64,000 nt of DNA from Algoriphagus pacificus (GTDB lineage Bacteria; Bacteroidota; Bacteroidia; Cytophagales; Cyclobacteriaceae), in contig NZ_JAFKCU010000003.1 in NCBI RefSeq assembly GCF_017254845.1, positions 496,001 through 560,000 of the forward strand, written 5' to 3'. Of the stretch, positions 36,310 to 46,802 are shown in pieces (the first letter of the stretch is position 1; every line of letters begins with the position of its first letter). The position numbers were made by a program, and so were the translations under genes. Below the pieces are notes generated by a model. It ran no database searches, was not told the DNA's origin, and saw only the letters and a program-made list of their open reading frames with translations.

Positions 36310-36334
36310 AAGCGGGAATCCCCGCTTTATTTAT
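36308..36334. terminator. Bidirectional intrinsic terminator
   Basis: AAAGCGGG (36309-36316) pairs with CCCGCTTT (36321-36328) across the 4-base loop AATC. It lies between DUF2147 (+) and metX (-). Confidence 0.82.
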
Positions 36335-37379
36335 TTTCTAAGTAAAATGATTGTAGGAAGTAAGCCAACTGTTCAAATTCTATCAGGAAAGCATCATGAC
36401 CAGCTGTGGAGATAATTTCTTTGAAAGTTCCTTTTCTCGCATGCTGAGATATAAATCTGGATTCCTCTGATAGAAACAACAGATCAGAATTAACGCCAAT
36501 AGACAAAATTCTGGCTTTGATTTCCTGAATAGCTTTAACTACACCGCCTCTTCCACGGCCTAAGTCATGACTGTCCATCGTTTTGCTCAAAGTCCAATAA
36601 GAAAGCGCATTAAATCTTTTAGTGATTTTATGCCCTTGGTATCTCAAATAAGAAGAGGCTCTAAAACCGTCTAACTTTTCATCTGAATCCAACTGTTTCT
36701 TTTGAAAATCATCTGGATGTCTATAACTCAACATTGCGATGGCTCTTGCTGCTTCCAGTCCTTTAATTCCAGCTTCTGCTTTCTGTTCTCCCCAGCTTTG
36801 ATCTGATTCGATAGCCATTCTTTGGGCTTCATTTAATCCGATCACCCAAGGACTGCTTTTGGCTGTGGAAGCCAGAATTACGGCATTTGATAATCTTTCT
36901 CCCAACAAATAAGCCCATTCTAAACCAACTTGTCCTCCAAGCGAACCACCGATTAGCGTATGGATTTTTTCAATCCCCAAATGCTCTCGTAGAATCTCGA
37001 GACTATTAGCCAAATCCCTTGTGCTTACTTGAGGAAAATCATAGTAATAAGGTTGGCCATTGGATGGATTAATGCTGAGAGGATTGGTAGAACCATAACA
37101 AGAGCCTAGAAGGTTGGCGCAGATAATGAAATGCTGGGAAGGATCAAAAAACTTATCCTCCCCAATTAATCCATTCCACCAATCTGAGGCATTGGAATCT
37201 CCTGTCAAGGCATGAATGACCCAAATAACATTCGAACGTTCTTCATTGATTTGCCCATAAGTGGTGTAGGTTAATTCAAATTCCGGAAGAATTTCTCCTG
37301 ACTCCAATTCAAATGGTTTGTTTGAATGATACAATTCTTGGGACATTGTAATGGTTGCGAATTGACTTTTTAAATTCAT
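36327..37379 (-). CDS. metX: Homoserine O-acetyltransferase
   Basis: A 350-residue alpha/beta hydrolase-fold enzyme: HALTGDSNASDWW, catalytic nucleophile S146 in LIGGSLGGQVGLEWA, and the C-terminal catalytic His in TAGHDAFLIEF. It moves an acetyl group to homoserine, giving the substrate of MetY upstream. Specificity for acetyl- rather than succinyl-CoA is inferred from the MetX family. A second ATG (residue 12, MSQELYHS) is a possible start. It is 12 bases after metY, on the riboswitch-controlled transcript. Confidence 0.92.
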   Translation of the reverse strand: MNLKSQFATITMSQELYHSNKPFELESGEILPEFELTYTTYGQINEERSNVIWVIHALTGDSNASDWWNGLIGEDKFFDPSQHFIICANLLGSCYGSTNPLSINPSNGQPYYYDFPQVSTRDLANSLEILREHLGIEKIHTLIGGSLGGQVGLEWAYLLGERLSNAVILASTAKSSPWVIGLNEAQRMAIESDQSWGEQKAEAGIKGLEAARAIAMLSYRHPDDFQKKQLDSDEKLDGFRASSYLRYQGHKITKRFNALSYWTLSKTMDSHDLGRGRGGVVKAIQEIKARILSIGVNSDLLFLSEESRFISQHARKGTFKEIISTAGHDAFLIEFEQLAYFLQSFYLENK

Positions 37380-37391
37380 TAATTACTCTAC

Positions 37392-38892
<1,501 letters not shown>

Positions 38893-38986
38893 CAAATAAG
38901 ACCATCTCATTTGGCAGGAATTGGCACCTTGGATTTTCCAGGTTGCCAGAGGGTCTATGAGCCTGTCTCTCGCCTCTTCTTTATAA
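38893..38986 (-). promoter_or_regulatory. SAM-I (S-box) riboswitch aptamer
   Basis: On the minus strand the segment reads GAGACAGGCTCATAGACCC, then CTCTGGCAACC, GGTGCCAATTCC and TGCC, the conserved S-box core. GGCA of GGCAACC pairs with TGCC of GGTGCC (P3), with the inner TGG/CCA. A weak P1 joins AAAGA near 38980 with TCTTA near 38898. It stands upstream of metY-metX, which make methionine, the SAM precursor, so SAM binding should repress them. Confidence 0.88.
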
Positions 38987-39017
38987 ATCCTAGCACTTAA
39001 AAAGTGGAAGGATGCTG

Positions 39018-39048
39018 CAAAGTAATATTCCGAAATTGGATTTTCAAA
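39018..39048 (-). promoter_or_regulatory. Predicted promoter of the SAM-riboswitch metYX transcript
   Basis: On the minus strand TTTG (39045-39048), a 19-base spacer and TTACTTTG (39018-39025) match the Bacteroidota TTTG-N19-TAnnTTTG consensus at 7 of 8 -7 positions. Transcription would start about 24 bases before the aptamer. Confidence 0.55.
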
Positions 39049-39087
39049 ATGAAATCTCAATTTCGGAAAGGTTTTTATTAAGAAGAA

Positions 39088-39732
39088 TCAGCCCAATTGG
39101 TCTTGATCATATCTAAATATCGGATTGATATTTTCAAAATCAGGATCAATTTTTACTAATTCTGAGACTAATCCATTTTGCAATCCATAAACCCATCCAT
39201 ATACATGTGGAGCATTTCTTTGCTTCCATGATTTTTGAATAATGGAAGTTTTGATTAGGTCTTGGCATTGCTCGATCACATTGAATTCAACCAGCTTATT
39301 GACTTTTGCTGCATGTCCTTCAATGGCATCAATTTCATTTTTATACATTTTATAAACTTCTTTGATGTTTCTGAGCCATTTGTTGATCAAACCTAAATGG
39401 TCATTTCCAAGTGCGGCATCAACACCACCGCAGCCATAATGACCGCATACAATGATATGCTCAACCTTTAGAACTTCCACCGCATATTGTAATACACTCA
39501 AGAGATTCAAATCTGTATGGACCACCATGTTTGCGATGTTTCGATGGACAAATATTTCTCCGGGGTCGGTTCCTGTGATCTGATTGGCAGGGACTCGACT
39601 ATCCGAACAGCCAATCCACAGAAACTTAGGCTTTTGTTGCTTTTCTAATCGTTTAAAAAAGGATTGGTCGGATTCAATCATTTCCTCTGACCAGGCTTTG
39701 TTTTGAAGTAAAAGTTTTTCGTATGGATTCAT
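39088..39732 (-). CDS. can: Beta-class carbonic anhydrase
   Basis: A 214-residue enzyme with the zinc ligands C42 (GCSDSRVPAN, with D44), H98 and C101 (VCGHYGCGGV), plus the TGTDPGEIFVHRNIANMV segment. It interconverts carbon dioxide and bicarbonate in the cytosol. Its ATG overlaps the SulP stop by 4 bases (ATGA), so the two are translated together, suggesting that the transporter supplies bicarbonate. Confidence 0.94.
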   Translation of the reverse strand: MNPYEKLLLQNKAWSEEMIESDQSFFKRLEKQQKPKFLWIGCSDSRVPANQITGTDPGEIFVHRNIANMVVHTDLNLLSVLQYAVEVLKVEHIIVCGHYGCGGVDAALGNDHLGLINKWLRNIKEVYKMYKNEIDAIEGHAAKVNKLVEFNVIEQCQDLIKTSIIQKSWKQRNAPHVYGWVYGLQNGLVSELVKIDPDFENINPIFRYDQDQLG

Positions 39733-41270
39733 ATGGTTTTTTCTAGTTTGTAGCGAAAGCCTTCTGTGGTGACTTCTATGTTTTTGTCAAAGGAGGTTAA
39801 AATAAAATCATTCAATACCTCTTGAATATCATGATCTATAAATCTTGCTTTTTCAGCATTGATTACCACTTGACATCCTGAAGGGATTCTTGAAAGTTCT
39901 TTCATCAAAGGTGCTTTATTTAAGAAACTTACGTCTTTTTGAAGTTGGACTAAATAATTCCCGTTCAATTCCGTGATTCTGATTGACTTTTGGAAGTTAG
40001 TTTTAATGACAAAGAATAATCCAAAGGCCATTCCTATCCCAATTCCTACCAAAAGATCTGTGAATAAAATTGCAAAGACTGTGACAAGGAAAGGGATAAG
40101 TTGATCCCAACCTTTTTCATATACTGATATAAATATCGAAGGCTTGGCTAATTTATAACCTACCATAAAAAGTATCGCAGCTAAACAACTTAAAGGAATC
40201 TTATTGAGAATACCCGGAATAGACAAAATCAAAACCATCAATAAAACCCCATGGAAAATGGCTGACATTTTGGTTTTAGCCCCACTGGTAATATTAGCAG
40301 TACTTCTTACAATTACAGCTGTAACAGGAAGTCCTCCAATCAAACCTGAAAATGAATTGCCTATCCCTTGTGCCACCAATTCTCTTGAACTTGGAGTTAT
40401 TCTTTTTTGAGGATCCATTTTATCGGCTGCATCCAGGCAAAGTAAAGTCTCAATCGATCCAACTACTGCAAGGGTAAATGCGATAATCCAAAAAGGTGCA
40501 GTTGCTATTTGAGAAAAATCAGGAAATGTAATTAAGCTTCCCAATTCACTGAAATCAGATACAACTGGAATTGTGACTAAATGTTCTCCATCTAAGGTCC
40601 AAGCAGGAATCCAAAATTTATAAGAAACATTGATTAAAATCCCAGAAAGTACAGCCCATAACGCACCTGGAACTGCACCAAAAATTTTATGGTTTTTTAA
40701 AAAAGGTTGCTCAAAAGCTATTAAAATTCCTAAAGCCACCAAAACGATCAGAATAGCCCCAGGGCTATTGAATTCAAATGCATACCAAATCTCAGAAAAA
40801 GTATTATGGTCATCTGATTGAAGAAAAGTCTCATCACCCATGGTGTCTTTATCATATCCTAAAGCGTGGGGGATTTGCTTAAGGATCAAAATCAATCCAA
40901 TAGCAGTCAACATGCCTTTGATGACAGAATGTGGAAAATAATATCCCAATACACCTGCTTTTAAGAGTCCAAGCCCTAATTGAATCAAACCAGCAATTAC
41001 TAGAGTTGCGAGAAACAACTGGAAGGTACCAAGGGAGGAAATTGAATCCAAAACCACAACAGTCAATCCTGCTGCTGGTCCACTTACACTGACATGAGAT
41101 CCTGAAAAAGCTCCCACTACAATTCCTCCAATAATTCCTGCAATCAAACCAGACATAGGAGGTGCACCACTAGCGATAGCAATCCCTAGACAAAGGGGTA
41201 AAGCAACTAAAAACACTACCAAACTTGACTTAAGGTCATATTTGATATTCTTACCGAAAAGGCTTTCCAT
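39729..41270 (-). CDS. SulP family anion transporter (probable bicarbonate)
   Basis: A 513-residue membrane protein with about 12-14 helices: VALPLCLGIAIASGAPPMSGLIAGIIGG, SGPAAGLTVVVLDSI, SSRELVAQGIGNSFSGLIGGLPVTAVIVRS, and a short C-terminal STAS-like domain (~430-513, with VVINAEKARFIDHD). The SulP family moves sulfate, bicarbonate or other anions. The coupled carbonic anhydrase favours bicarbonate, known for several bacterial SulP-CA pairs. Confidence 0.9.
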   Translation of the reverse strand: MESLFGKNIKYDLKSSLVVFLVALPLCLGIAIASGAPPMSGLIAGIIGGIVVGAFSGSHVSVSGPAAGLTVVVLDSISSLGTFQLFLATLVIAGLIQLGLGLLKAGVLGYYFPHSVIKGMLTAIGLILILKQIPHALGYDKDTMGDETFLQSDDHNTFSEIWYAFEFNSPGAILIVLVALGILIAFEQPFLKNHKIFGAVPGALWAVLSGILINVSYKFWIPAWTLDGEHLVTIPVVSDFSELGSLITFPDFSQIATAPFWIIAFTLAVVGSIETLLCLDAADKMDPQKRITPSSRELVAQGIGNSFSGLIGGLPVTAVIVRSTANITSGAKTKMSAIFHGVLLMVLILSIPGILNKIPLSCLAAILFMVGYKLAKPSIFISVYEKGWDQLIPFLVTVFAILFTDLLVGIGIGMAFGLFFVIKTNFQKSIRITELNGNYLVQLQKDVSFLNKAPLMKELSRIPSGCQVVINAEKARFIDHDIQEVLNDFILTSFDKNIEVTTEGFRYKLEKTI

Positions 41271-41290
41271 GAAGGGTTATTAAAATAAAA

Positions 41291-41318
41291 GAGAAGTGTT
41301 TTTCATTAAACACTTCTC
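41291..41318 (-). terminator. Terminator of the arginine operon
   Basis: GAGAAGTGTT (41291-41300) pairs with AACACTTCTC (41309-41318) across 8 bases. Read on the minus strand it is followed by TTTTATTTT. It lies between argH and sulP. Confidence 0.78.
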
Positions 41319-41371
41319 TAAAATATCATTTTTCGCTAAGACTATCGCTACTTTTCCTGTTTCATTAGGAA

Positions 41372-42706
41372 CTAGCTCAATAAGCTTAAATAAGCCGCAT
41401 CAATTTTGTCAAAATTGAATCCTTTTACTGCGTTTTCCATTTTTTGTGAAATTTCAGCCAATCCCAAATTACCAATACTTCCTTCGTGGGTATGGGAAAT
41501 TTTGCTTTGATCGGGAGAAAAATTATCGGCTTCTATATCCATCCCAACTTGCTTGTAAGCATCCCTGAAAGGAATTCCTTTTAAAACCAAATCATTGACA
41601 ACTTCCACTGAAAATACATGTTTGAAAAAAGGATCCTGCAAAATTCCTTTTTTCACTTTAATTGATTTCAGCATAAAGGTGCACATGCTCAAGCAATCTC
41701 TCAATGTTTCAATTGCTGGAAAAATTTCCTCTTTCAGCAACTGCAAATCACGATGATATCCTGTAGTCGTATTTGTTAATAACAACGAGACAGTGGTAGG
41801 AACACCTTGGATTTGATTGGTTTTTGCACGCATCAACTCGAACACATCCGGATTCTTTTTATGAGGCATGATACTGCTTCCCGTGGTCAAATCATCAGGG
41901 AAACTGATAAAACCAAAATGCTGATTCATAAACAAGCAGACATCACTTGCCAGTTTATTCAAAGTTCCCGCCATGCCTGCTAAAGCAAAAGCCAAGGTTT
42001 TTTCGGCTTTACCACGGCTATTTTGTGCATTGATCACATTATGATGCAAATCCGCAAATCCCAGCAATTCGGTAGTGAAGGTTCTGTCCAGAGGAAAGCT
42101 TGATCCATAACCTGCAGCCGAACCTAAAGGATTTTTATTTGCCAAGTCAAAAGCAGCTTGCAACATTCCCATATCCTCGCTCAAACCTTCTGCAAAAGAA
42201 CCAAACCAAAGTCCAAAGGAAGATGGCATAGCCAATTGGGTATGGGTATAGCCAGGCATTAGATCTTCTTTATGCTGATCCGCTAGTTTGACCAGTAAAT
42301 CAAATAGGGTAGAGGCTTCTTCCACCAATTCCCTAATTGCTGATCTGTAGTATAACTTCAAATCCACTAGGACCTGATCATTTCTACTTCTGCCACTATG
42401 AAGTTTTTTTCCTACTTCTCCGTAGCGCTCAGTCAGTAAAAATTCAACCTGAGAATGCACATCTTCTACTCCAGCAGCGATCTCAAAGGTTCCCTTTTCA
42501 ATTTCATAGTAAATTTCTTTCAGGCCCTTTTGTAAAGTCGCATTGTCCTCAGCAGTCAATAAACCTACTTTAGTCAACATATGGGCATGCGCCATTGAAC
42601 CTAAGACATCAAATGGTGCCAAAATGATATCGAACTCAGGATCTCTACCGATAGTGAAATTTTCTACCTCCTTCTTATTTCCCGTTGCTTTTTGCCAAAG
42701 TTTCAT
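41372..42706 (-). CDS. argH: Argininosuccinate lyase
   Basis: A 444-residue fumarase/aspartase-superfamily lyase: VHSQVEFLLTERYGEVGKKLHSGRSRNDQV, YTHTQLAMPSSFGLW, NPLGSAAGYGSSFPLDR, and the family signature GSSIMPHKKNPDVFEL. It splits argininosuccinate to arginine and fumarate. It is last of the arginine operon, 8 bases after argE. Confidence 0.95.
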   Translation of the reverse strand: MKLWQKATGNKKEVENFTIGRDPEFDIILAPFDVLGSMAHAHMLTKVGLLTAEDNATLQKGLKEIYYEIEKGTFEIAAGVEDVHSQVEFLLTERYGEVGKKLHSGRSRNDQVLVDLKLYYRSAIRELVEEASTLFDLLVKLADQHKEDLMPGYTHTQLAMPSSFGLWFGSFAEGLSEDMGMLQAAFDLANKNPLGSAAGYGSSFPLDRTFTTELLGFADLHHNVINAQNSRGKAEKTLAFALAGMAGTLNKLASDVCLFMNQHFGFISFPDDLTTGSSIMPHKKNPDVFELMRAKTNQIQGVPTTVSLLLTNTTTGYHRDLQLLKEEIFPAIETLRDCLSMCTFMLKSIKVKKGILQDPFFKHVFSVEVVNDLVLKGIPFRDAYKQVGMDIEADNFSPDQSKISHTHEGSIGNLGLAEISQKMENAVKGFNFDKIDAAYLSLLS

Positions 42707-42714
42707 AGTATGAT

Positions 42715-43797
42715 TTACAGTGCTTGCGTCAATAATTTAGTGTAAGTCTCCAAAATGGATATATAGCCTTCGATTCCTTTTTGAATTTCATTCAAATAAA
42801 TGAACTCATCAGCTGTATGTGATCTTGCAGAATCTCCAGGACCGATTTTCACAGAAGGAAATGGGATTAAGGCTTGATCCGAAAGAGTAGGGCTTCCGTA
42901 GGTTTTTAAACCTAGCTCTTCTGCAATTTTTAATATAAAGTGAGATTCAAGAATACTGGAGGATTGCAAACGCATGGAGCGAGGATGCAACTCTGACTTC
43001 AGGTTCTCCTTCAGTTCTGCTAAAGCTTCTTCCAGGGTATATGCATCTGTCACCCGGACATCCAAAGTAAATTCACAAAGATCCGGAACAACATTGTGTT
43101 GCTTTCCCGATTGAATAACAGTTGCTGAAACTTTCGTTTTTCCTAAAAACTCTGATTCCCTTTTGAATTTAAAATCGCGGATTTTCATCAGGTCATCCAA
43201 AGCAAGATAAAGCGCATTTACACCCTCTTCTCGTGCTGCATGTCCAGCTTTTCCCCTCATTTTAGCATCAATCACCATCAAACCTTTTTCAGCAACAGCC
43301 AGGTCCATCAGTGTTGGTTCGCCTACAATGGCCAGATCACATGCTGGGATTTGTGAAACCACAGAGGCAATTCCATTCGGGCCTGAAATCTCTTCCTCAG
43401 CTGATGCAATTAAGATCAAATTGAAGGGTAATTCATTTCCGAAGAAATAACAAAAAGCAGCTATAAGACTCACCAAAGGACCACCAGCATCGTTACTTCC
43501 TAACCCAAAAAGCTTTCCTTCCTTTTCGATTGGAGAGAAAGGATCGAGTGTATAACCAGCATTAGGCTTTACAGTATCATGATGGGAATTCAACCAGATA
43601 GTTGGTTTTCCAGGGTTAAATTCACTTGCAAAAGTCCAGATATTATTTCCTGACCTTTGAAAAGGAATTGTTCTGGCTTTAAAAAAATCTTCTAGAATGG
43701 CTGCAGTTTGCTCTTCTTCCTTTGAAAAAGAAGCGCTTGAAATCAACTGTTTTAGAAGCTGAACTGCATCCTCATATAAATTTTCGATAGTCTTCAC
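42715..43797 (-). CDS. argE: M20 N-acyl-ornithine/citrulline deacylase (ArgE-like)
   Basis: A 360-residue M20 zinc peptidase-fold enzyme: NSHHDTVKPNAGYT with the first metal His and Asp, LGSNDAGGPLVS, ASAEEEISGPNG with the general-base and metal Glu residues, KAGHAAREEG, and DSARSHTADEFI at the end. In this operon it should remove the acyl group from N-acyl-citrulline, the product of the unusual carbamoyltransferase. Whether that group is acetyl or succinyl depends on the GNAT and ArgF' enzymes. Confidence 0.88.
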   Translation of the reverse strand: MKTIENLYEDAVQLLKQLISSASFSKEEEQTAAILEDFFKARTIPFQRSGNNIWTFASEFNPGKPTIWLNSHHDTVKPNAGYTLDPFSPIEKEGKLFGLGSNDAGGPLVSLIAAFCYFFGNELPFNLILIASAEEEISGPNGIASVVSQIPACDLAIVGEPTLMDLAVAEKGLMVIDAKMRGKAGHAAREEGVNALYLALDDLMKIRDFKFKRESEFLGKTKVSATVIQSGKQHNVVPDLCEFTLDVRVTDAYTLEEALAELKENLKSELHPRSMRLQSSSILESHFILKIAEELGLKTYGSPTLSDQALIPFPSVKIGPGDSARSHTADEFIYLNEIQKGIEGYISILETYTKLLTQAL

Positions 43798-43812
43798 GGC
43801 TGCTTGTCTCGA

Positions 43813-44613
43813 TCAATAAAGATCGTAGCGATGTCTTTCTATGGTAGTACCAGATAATTTTCCTTTGGCAGCAAGCAAAAGGTTTTCGGCTTTGCCAATC
43901 CAAACGTGATTTACACCTTTCATTAACGCTTCGAATGCATTATCCAGCTTTGGAATCATTCCGGAATGGATAACATTTTCCTTTTTCAGTTCCTGATAAA
44001 TATCCTCATTGATCAAAGGAATGATCGAATTTTCATTTTTTTCATCAATCAGAACCCCGCTCTTGTTAAAACAGAAATACAGATTCACCTGATGCTCTGC
44101 AGCTAAACTTGTAGCTAAGGCAGAGGCGATACTATCTGCATTGGTATTGAGCAATTGACCTTTTTGATCGTGAGTGATTGCATTGACCACAGGAAGTAAA
44201 TCTGCCTGCAACAAATGATCGATAAGTTTAATATTCACTTCTTTGATATCACCCACAAAGCCATAATCAATTCCTTTAACTGGCCTTTTGATGGATCTTA
44301 TCAAATTACCATCAGCTCCTGTCATTCCCAAAGCATTCACTTTTAATGCCTGAAGTTTAGCTACAATCTGCTTGTTGATCAGACCGGCATAAACCATCGT
44401 CACCACATCCAATGTATCTTTATCTGTAATCCTGCGTCCATCAACCATTTCAGGCATGACGCCAAGGGATTCGCCGAAGCGAGAGGCCATAATTCCACCT
44501 CCGTGAACAAGAATTTTATGTCCAGGGAATTTGGAAAAGAGGCTTAAAAACTCATCTAATTTTTCAGGAAAGTCGATGACATTGCCACCGATTTTAATAA
44601 TACTGATTTTCAT
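43813..44613 (-). CDS. argB: N-acetylglutamate kinase
   Basis: A 266-residue amino-acid kinase: IIKIGGNVID, HGGGIMASRFGES, GRRITDKDTLDVVTMVYAGLINKQIVAKL, and MIPKLDNAFEALMKGV. It phosphorylates the gamma-carboxyl of N-acyl-glutamate. It is 23 bases after argF' and 15 before argE. It has no long N-terminal arginine-sensing extension, so it is unlikely to be feedback-inhibited like the hexameric forms. Confidence 0.94.
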   Translation of the reverse strand: MKISIIKIGGNVIDFPEKLDEFLSLFSKFPGHKILVHGGGIMASRFGESLGVMPEMVDGRRITDKDTLDVVTMVYAGLINKQIVAKLQALKVNALGMTGADGNLIRSIKRPVKGIDYGFVGDIKEVNIKLIDHLLQADLLPVVNAITHDQKGQLLNTNADSIASALATSLAAEHQVNLYFCFNKSGVLIDEKNENSIIPLINEDIYQELKKENVIHSGMIPKLDNAFEALMKGVNHVWIGKAENLLLAAKGKLSGTTIERHRYDLY

Positions 44614-44636
44614 AGGTCGATAGGTTTGAGGCTTTA

Positions 44637-45599
44637 TTAAATCAAATGGCTGATCACTGATTGAGCAGCATAGATTCTATTTTCGGCTTGTTTTTGTACC
44701 AAAGATCTCGGTCCATCCAATATTTCATCAGATAGTTCCAGATTTCTTCTTACAGGCAAGCAATGCATTACTTTGGCATTTGGTGCAGCTTTTAGATGCT
44801 TTTCAGTCAGCATCCAAGAATGGTCCGTAGAAATGATTTTTCCATAATCATTAAATCCAGACCAGTTCTTAACATAAACAAAATCAGCATCTTGTAGTGC
44901 TTTACTTTGATTATATTCTATAGTTGCACCTTCGGTAAATTTCTCATCCAGCTCATATCCGGCAGGATGGGTGATTGTTAGATCATGACCCATTCCGAGT
45001 GTCCATTCTGCGAAGCTATTTGCTACAGCATGTGGAATCGCTTTGATATGAGGTCCCCACGTCAGCACTACTTTTGGTTTCTTGATATCCTTTGAATGCT
45101 CCTGAATGGTAATCTGATCAGCAAGACTTTGCAATGGATGTCGGATGGCCGATTCCAAACTGATCACCGGAATCCCTGAATACTTCACGAATTGGCTGAA
45201 AACGAAATCGCTCATATCTTCCTCTTTATTTGTCAAGGAAGGGAAAGCTCGGATCGCCAGGATATCAAAATAACTACCCAATACACCTGCAGCATCTTTT
45301 ATATGCTCCACAGTGCCTTTATTCATTATAGCTCCCTCATTCATTTCAAGAGCCCAGCCTTCCTTGTCCATATTCAGAACAATCGGCTCAACGCCTAGGT
45401 TGGATGCAGCAATCTGAGTGGATACTCTTGTTCGAAGGGAAGGGTTCAAAAAGATACAACCGATTCTTTTGCCCATACCTTTTTGGATATCAATCCTAGG
45501 ATCAGCCTTATAAAGCAAGGCTTTATCTATTAATTGCTGGCCTAAAGCTTGGGATTCGAACTGGGTGAATTTTTGAATTTTTATTGAACTTGAGTCCAT
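44637..45599 (-). CDS. argF': N-acyl-ornithine carbamoyltransferase
   Basis: A 320-residue transcarbamylase: carbamoyl-phosphate loop FLNPSLRTRVS (51-60), LEMNEGAIMNKGTVEHIKDAA, PLQSLADQITIQEH, LTWGPH and HCLPVRRN. The RTRVSTQ loop and the missing classical ornithine motifs place it with the N-acetyl/N-succinyl-ornithine enzymes of Bacteroidota and Xanthomonas, not with OTCase. The residue before EH in TVEHI (V97) lines up, from memory, with the residue setting acetyl (Glu) versus succinyl (Pro) preference. It abuts argD with no gap. Confidence 0.92.
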   Translation of the reverse strand: MDSSSIKIQKFTQFESQALGQQLIDKALLYKADPRIDIQKGMGKRIGCIFLNPSLRTRVSTQIAASNLGVEPIVLNMDKEGWALEMNEGAIMNKGTVEHIKDAAGVLGSYFDILAIRAFPSLTNKEEDMSDFVFSQFVKYSGIPVISLESAIRHPLQSLADQITIQEHSKDIKKPKVVLTWGPHIKAIPHAVANSFAEWTLGMGHDLTITHPAGYELDEKFTEGATIEYNQSKALQDADFVYVKNWSGFNDYGKIISTDHSWMLTEKHLKAAPNAKVMHCLPVRRNLELSDEILDGPRSLVQKQAENRIYAAQSVISHLI

Positions 45600-46748
45600 T
45601 TATTTAAGAATAGGGGATTGTGCTAGAATTTGAGTTAATGCTGATATGAACGAATTTAGCTGATTCCATTCGATATTTAAAGGAGGAAGCAGTCTAATGG
45701 TGTTTGAGGAGGCGGCACTACCAGTGAAAATATGGTATTTTTTGACCAATTCGGATCTAACAGGCCCTGCTTCACGATCCAGATCAATACCGATCATCAG
45801 GCCATTTCCACGGATATCAATGATTCCTGGAATGTGCTTTAGTTCTTCCATGACTTTGGCACCAAGTTCAGCTGATTTCTGGATCAGGTTTTCTGCTTCC
45901 AAAACTTCCAAAACTGCCATACCAGCTGCACATGCCAGGTGGTTTCCTCCGAAAGTGGTTCCTAACAACCCATAGCTTGATTTAAAGTCAGGTGAAATAA
46001 TGATTCCTCCAATTGGAAAACCATTTCCCATTCCTTTTGCCATGCTGATGATATCCGGCTTGATATTCTTTACCCATTGATGAGCAAAAAACTTACCTGT
46101 TCTACCAAATCCAGATTGAACTTCGTCTAAGATCAATTTCACTCCAAAATCCTTGCAGATATTGGCTAAACCAGTCAAAAACTCAGGAGATGGAACTTGA
46201 ATACCACCAACACCTTGGATTCCTTCAATGATAATCCCAGCAATATTTCCTTGTTTAACGCGGAGCTCTACTGCTTGCAAATCACCCCAATGTAGGATTT
46301 CAAAGTCCTCTCTAGCATTGCATGGAGCGACGATCTTAGGATTGTCTGTCAATGCAACTGCTCCAGAAGTTCTTCCGTGAAACGCCCCTGAAAATGAAAT
46401 AAAACCAGATTTACCAGTAGCAAAGGATGCCAGCTTTATCGCATTTTCGTTTGCTTCTGCTCCGGAATTGCATAAAAACAGTCTGTAATCAGGATATCCA
46501 GACAATTCCCCCAATTTCTCAGCGTATTGCTTTTGAATAGGAATTTGTATGGAATTGGAATAAAAAGCGATCTGATTCAGTTGATCCTGAATTCGCTTTA
46601 CATAATGCGGGTGGGTATGCCCAATGGAAATGACGGCATGTCCGCCATATAGATCCAAATATTCTTGTCCTTGATCATCCCAAAGTTTAGCGCCTTCGGC
46701 TTTAACAGGCGTCACCGGGATAAGCGGATATACATCAAATAAATTCAT
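45600..46748 (-). CDS. argD: N-acyl-ornithine aminotransferase
   Basis: A 382-residue class III PLP aminotransferase: LYGGHAVISIGHTHPHYV, NSGAEANENAIKLA, ILDEVQSGFGRTGKFFAHQ, with the PLP lysine in SMAKGMGNGFPIGG. It makes N-acyl-ornithine from the semialdehyde made by ArgC. It lies 54 bases after argC and ends where argF' starts. Confidence 0.93.
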   Translation of the reverse strand: MNLFDVYPLIPVTPVKAEGAKLWDDQGQEYLDLYGGHAVISIGHTHPHYVKRIQDQLNQIAFYSNSIQIPIQKQYAEKLGELSGYPDYRLFLCNSGAEANENAIKLASFATGKSGFISFSGAFHGRTSGAVALTDNPKIVAPCNAREDFEILHWGDLQAVELRVKQGNIAGIIIEGIQGVGGIQVPSPEFLTGLANICKDFGVKLILDEVQSGFGRTGKFFAHQWVKNIKPDIISMAKGMGNGFPIGGIIISPDFKSSYGLLGTTFGGNHLACAAGMAVLEVLEAENLIQKSAELGAKVMEELKHIPGIIDIRGNGLMIGIDLDREAGPVRSELVKKYHIFTGSAASSNTIRLLPPLNIEWNQLNSFISALTQILAQSPILK

Positions 46749-46802
46749 CTTGAATTAAAGATAAGAGTAAAGAAATAAGAAGGTTTGACCTTGGGTCAAA
46801 AT

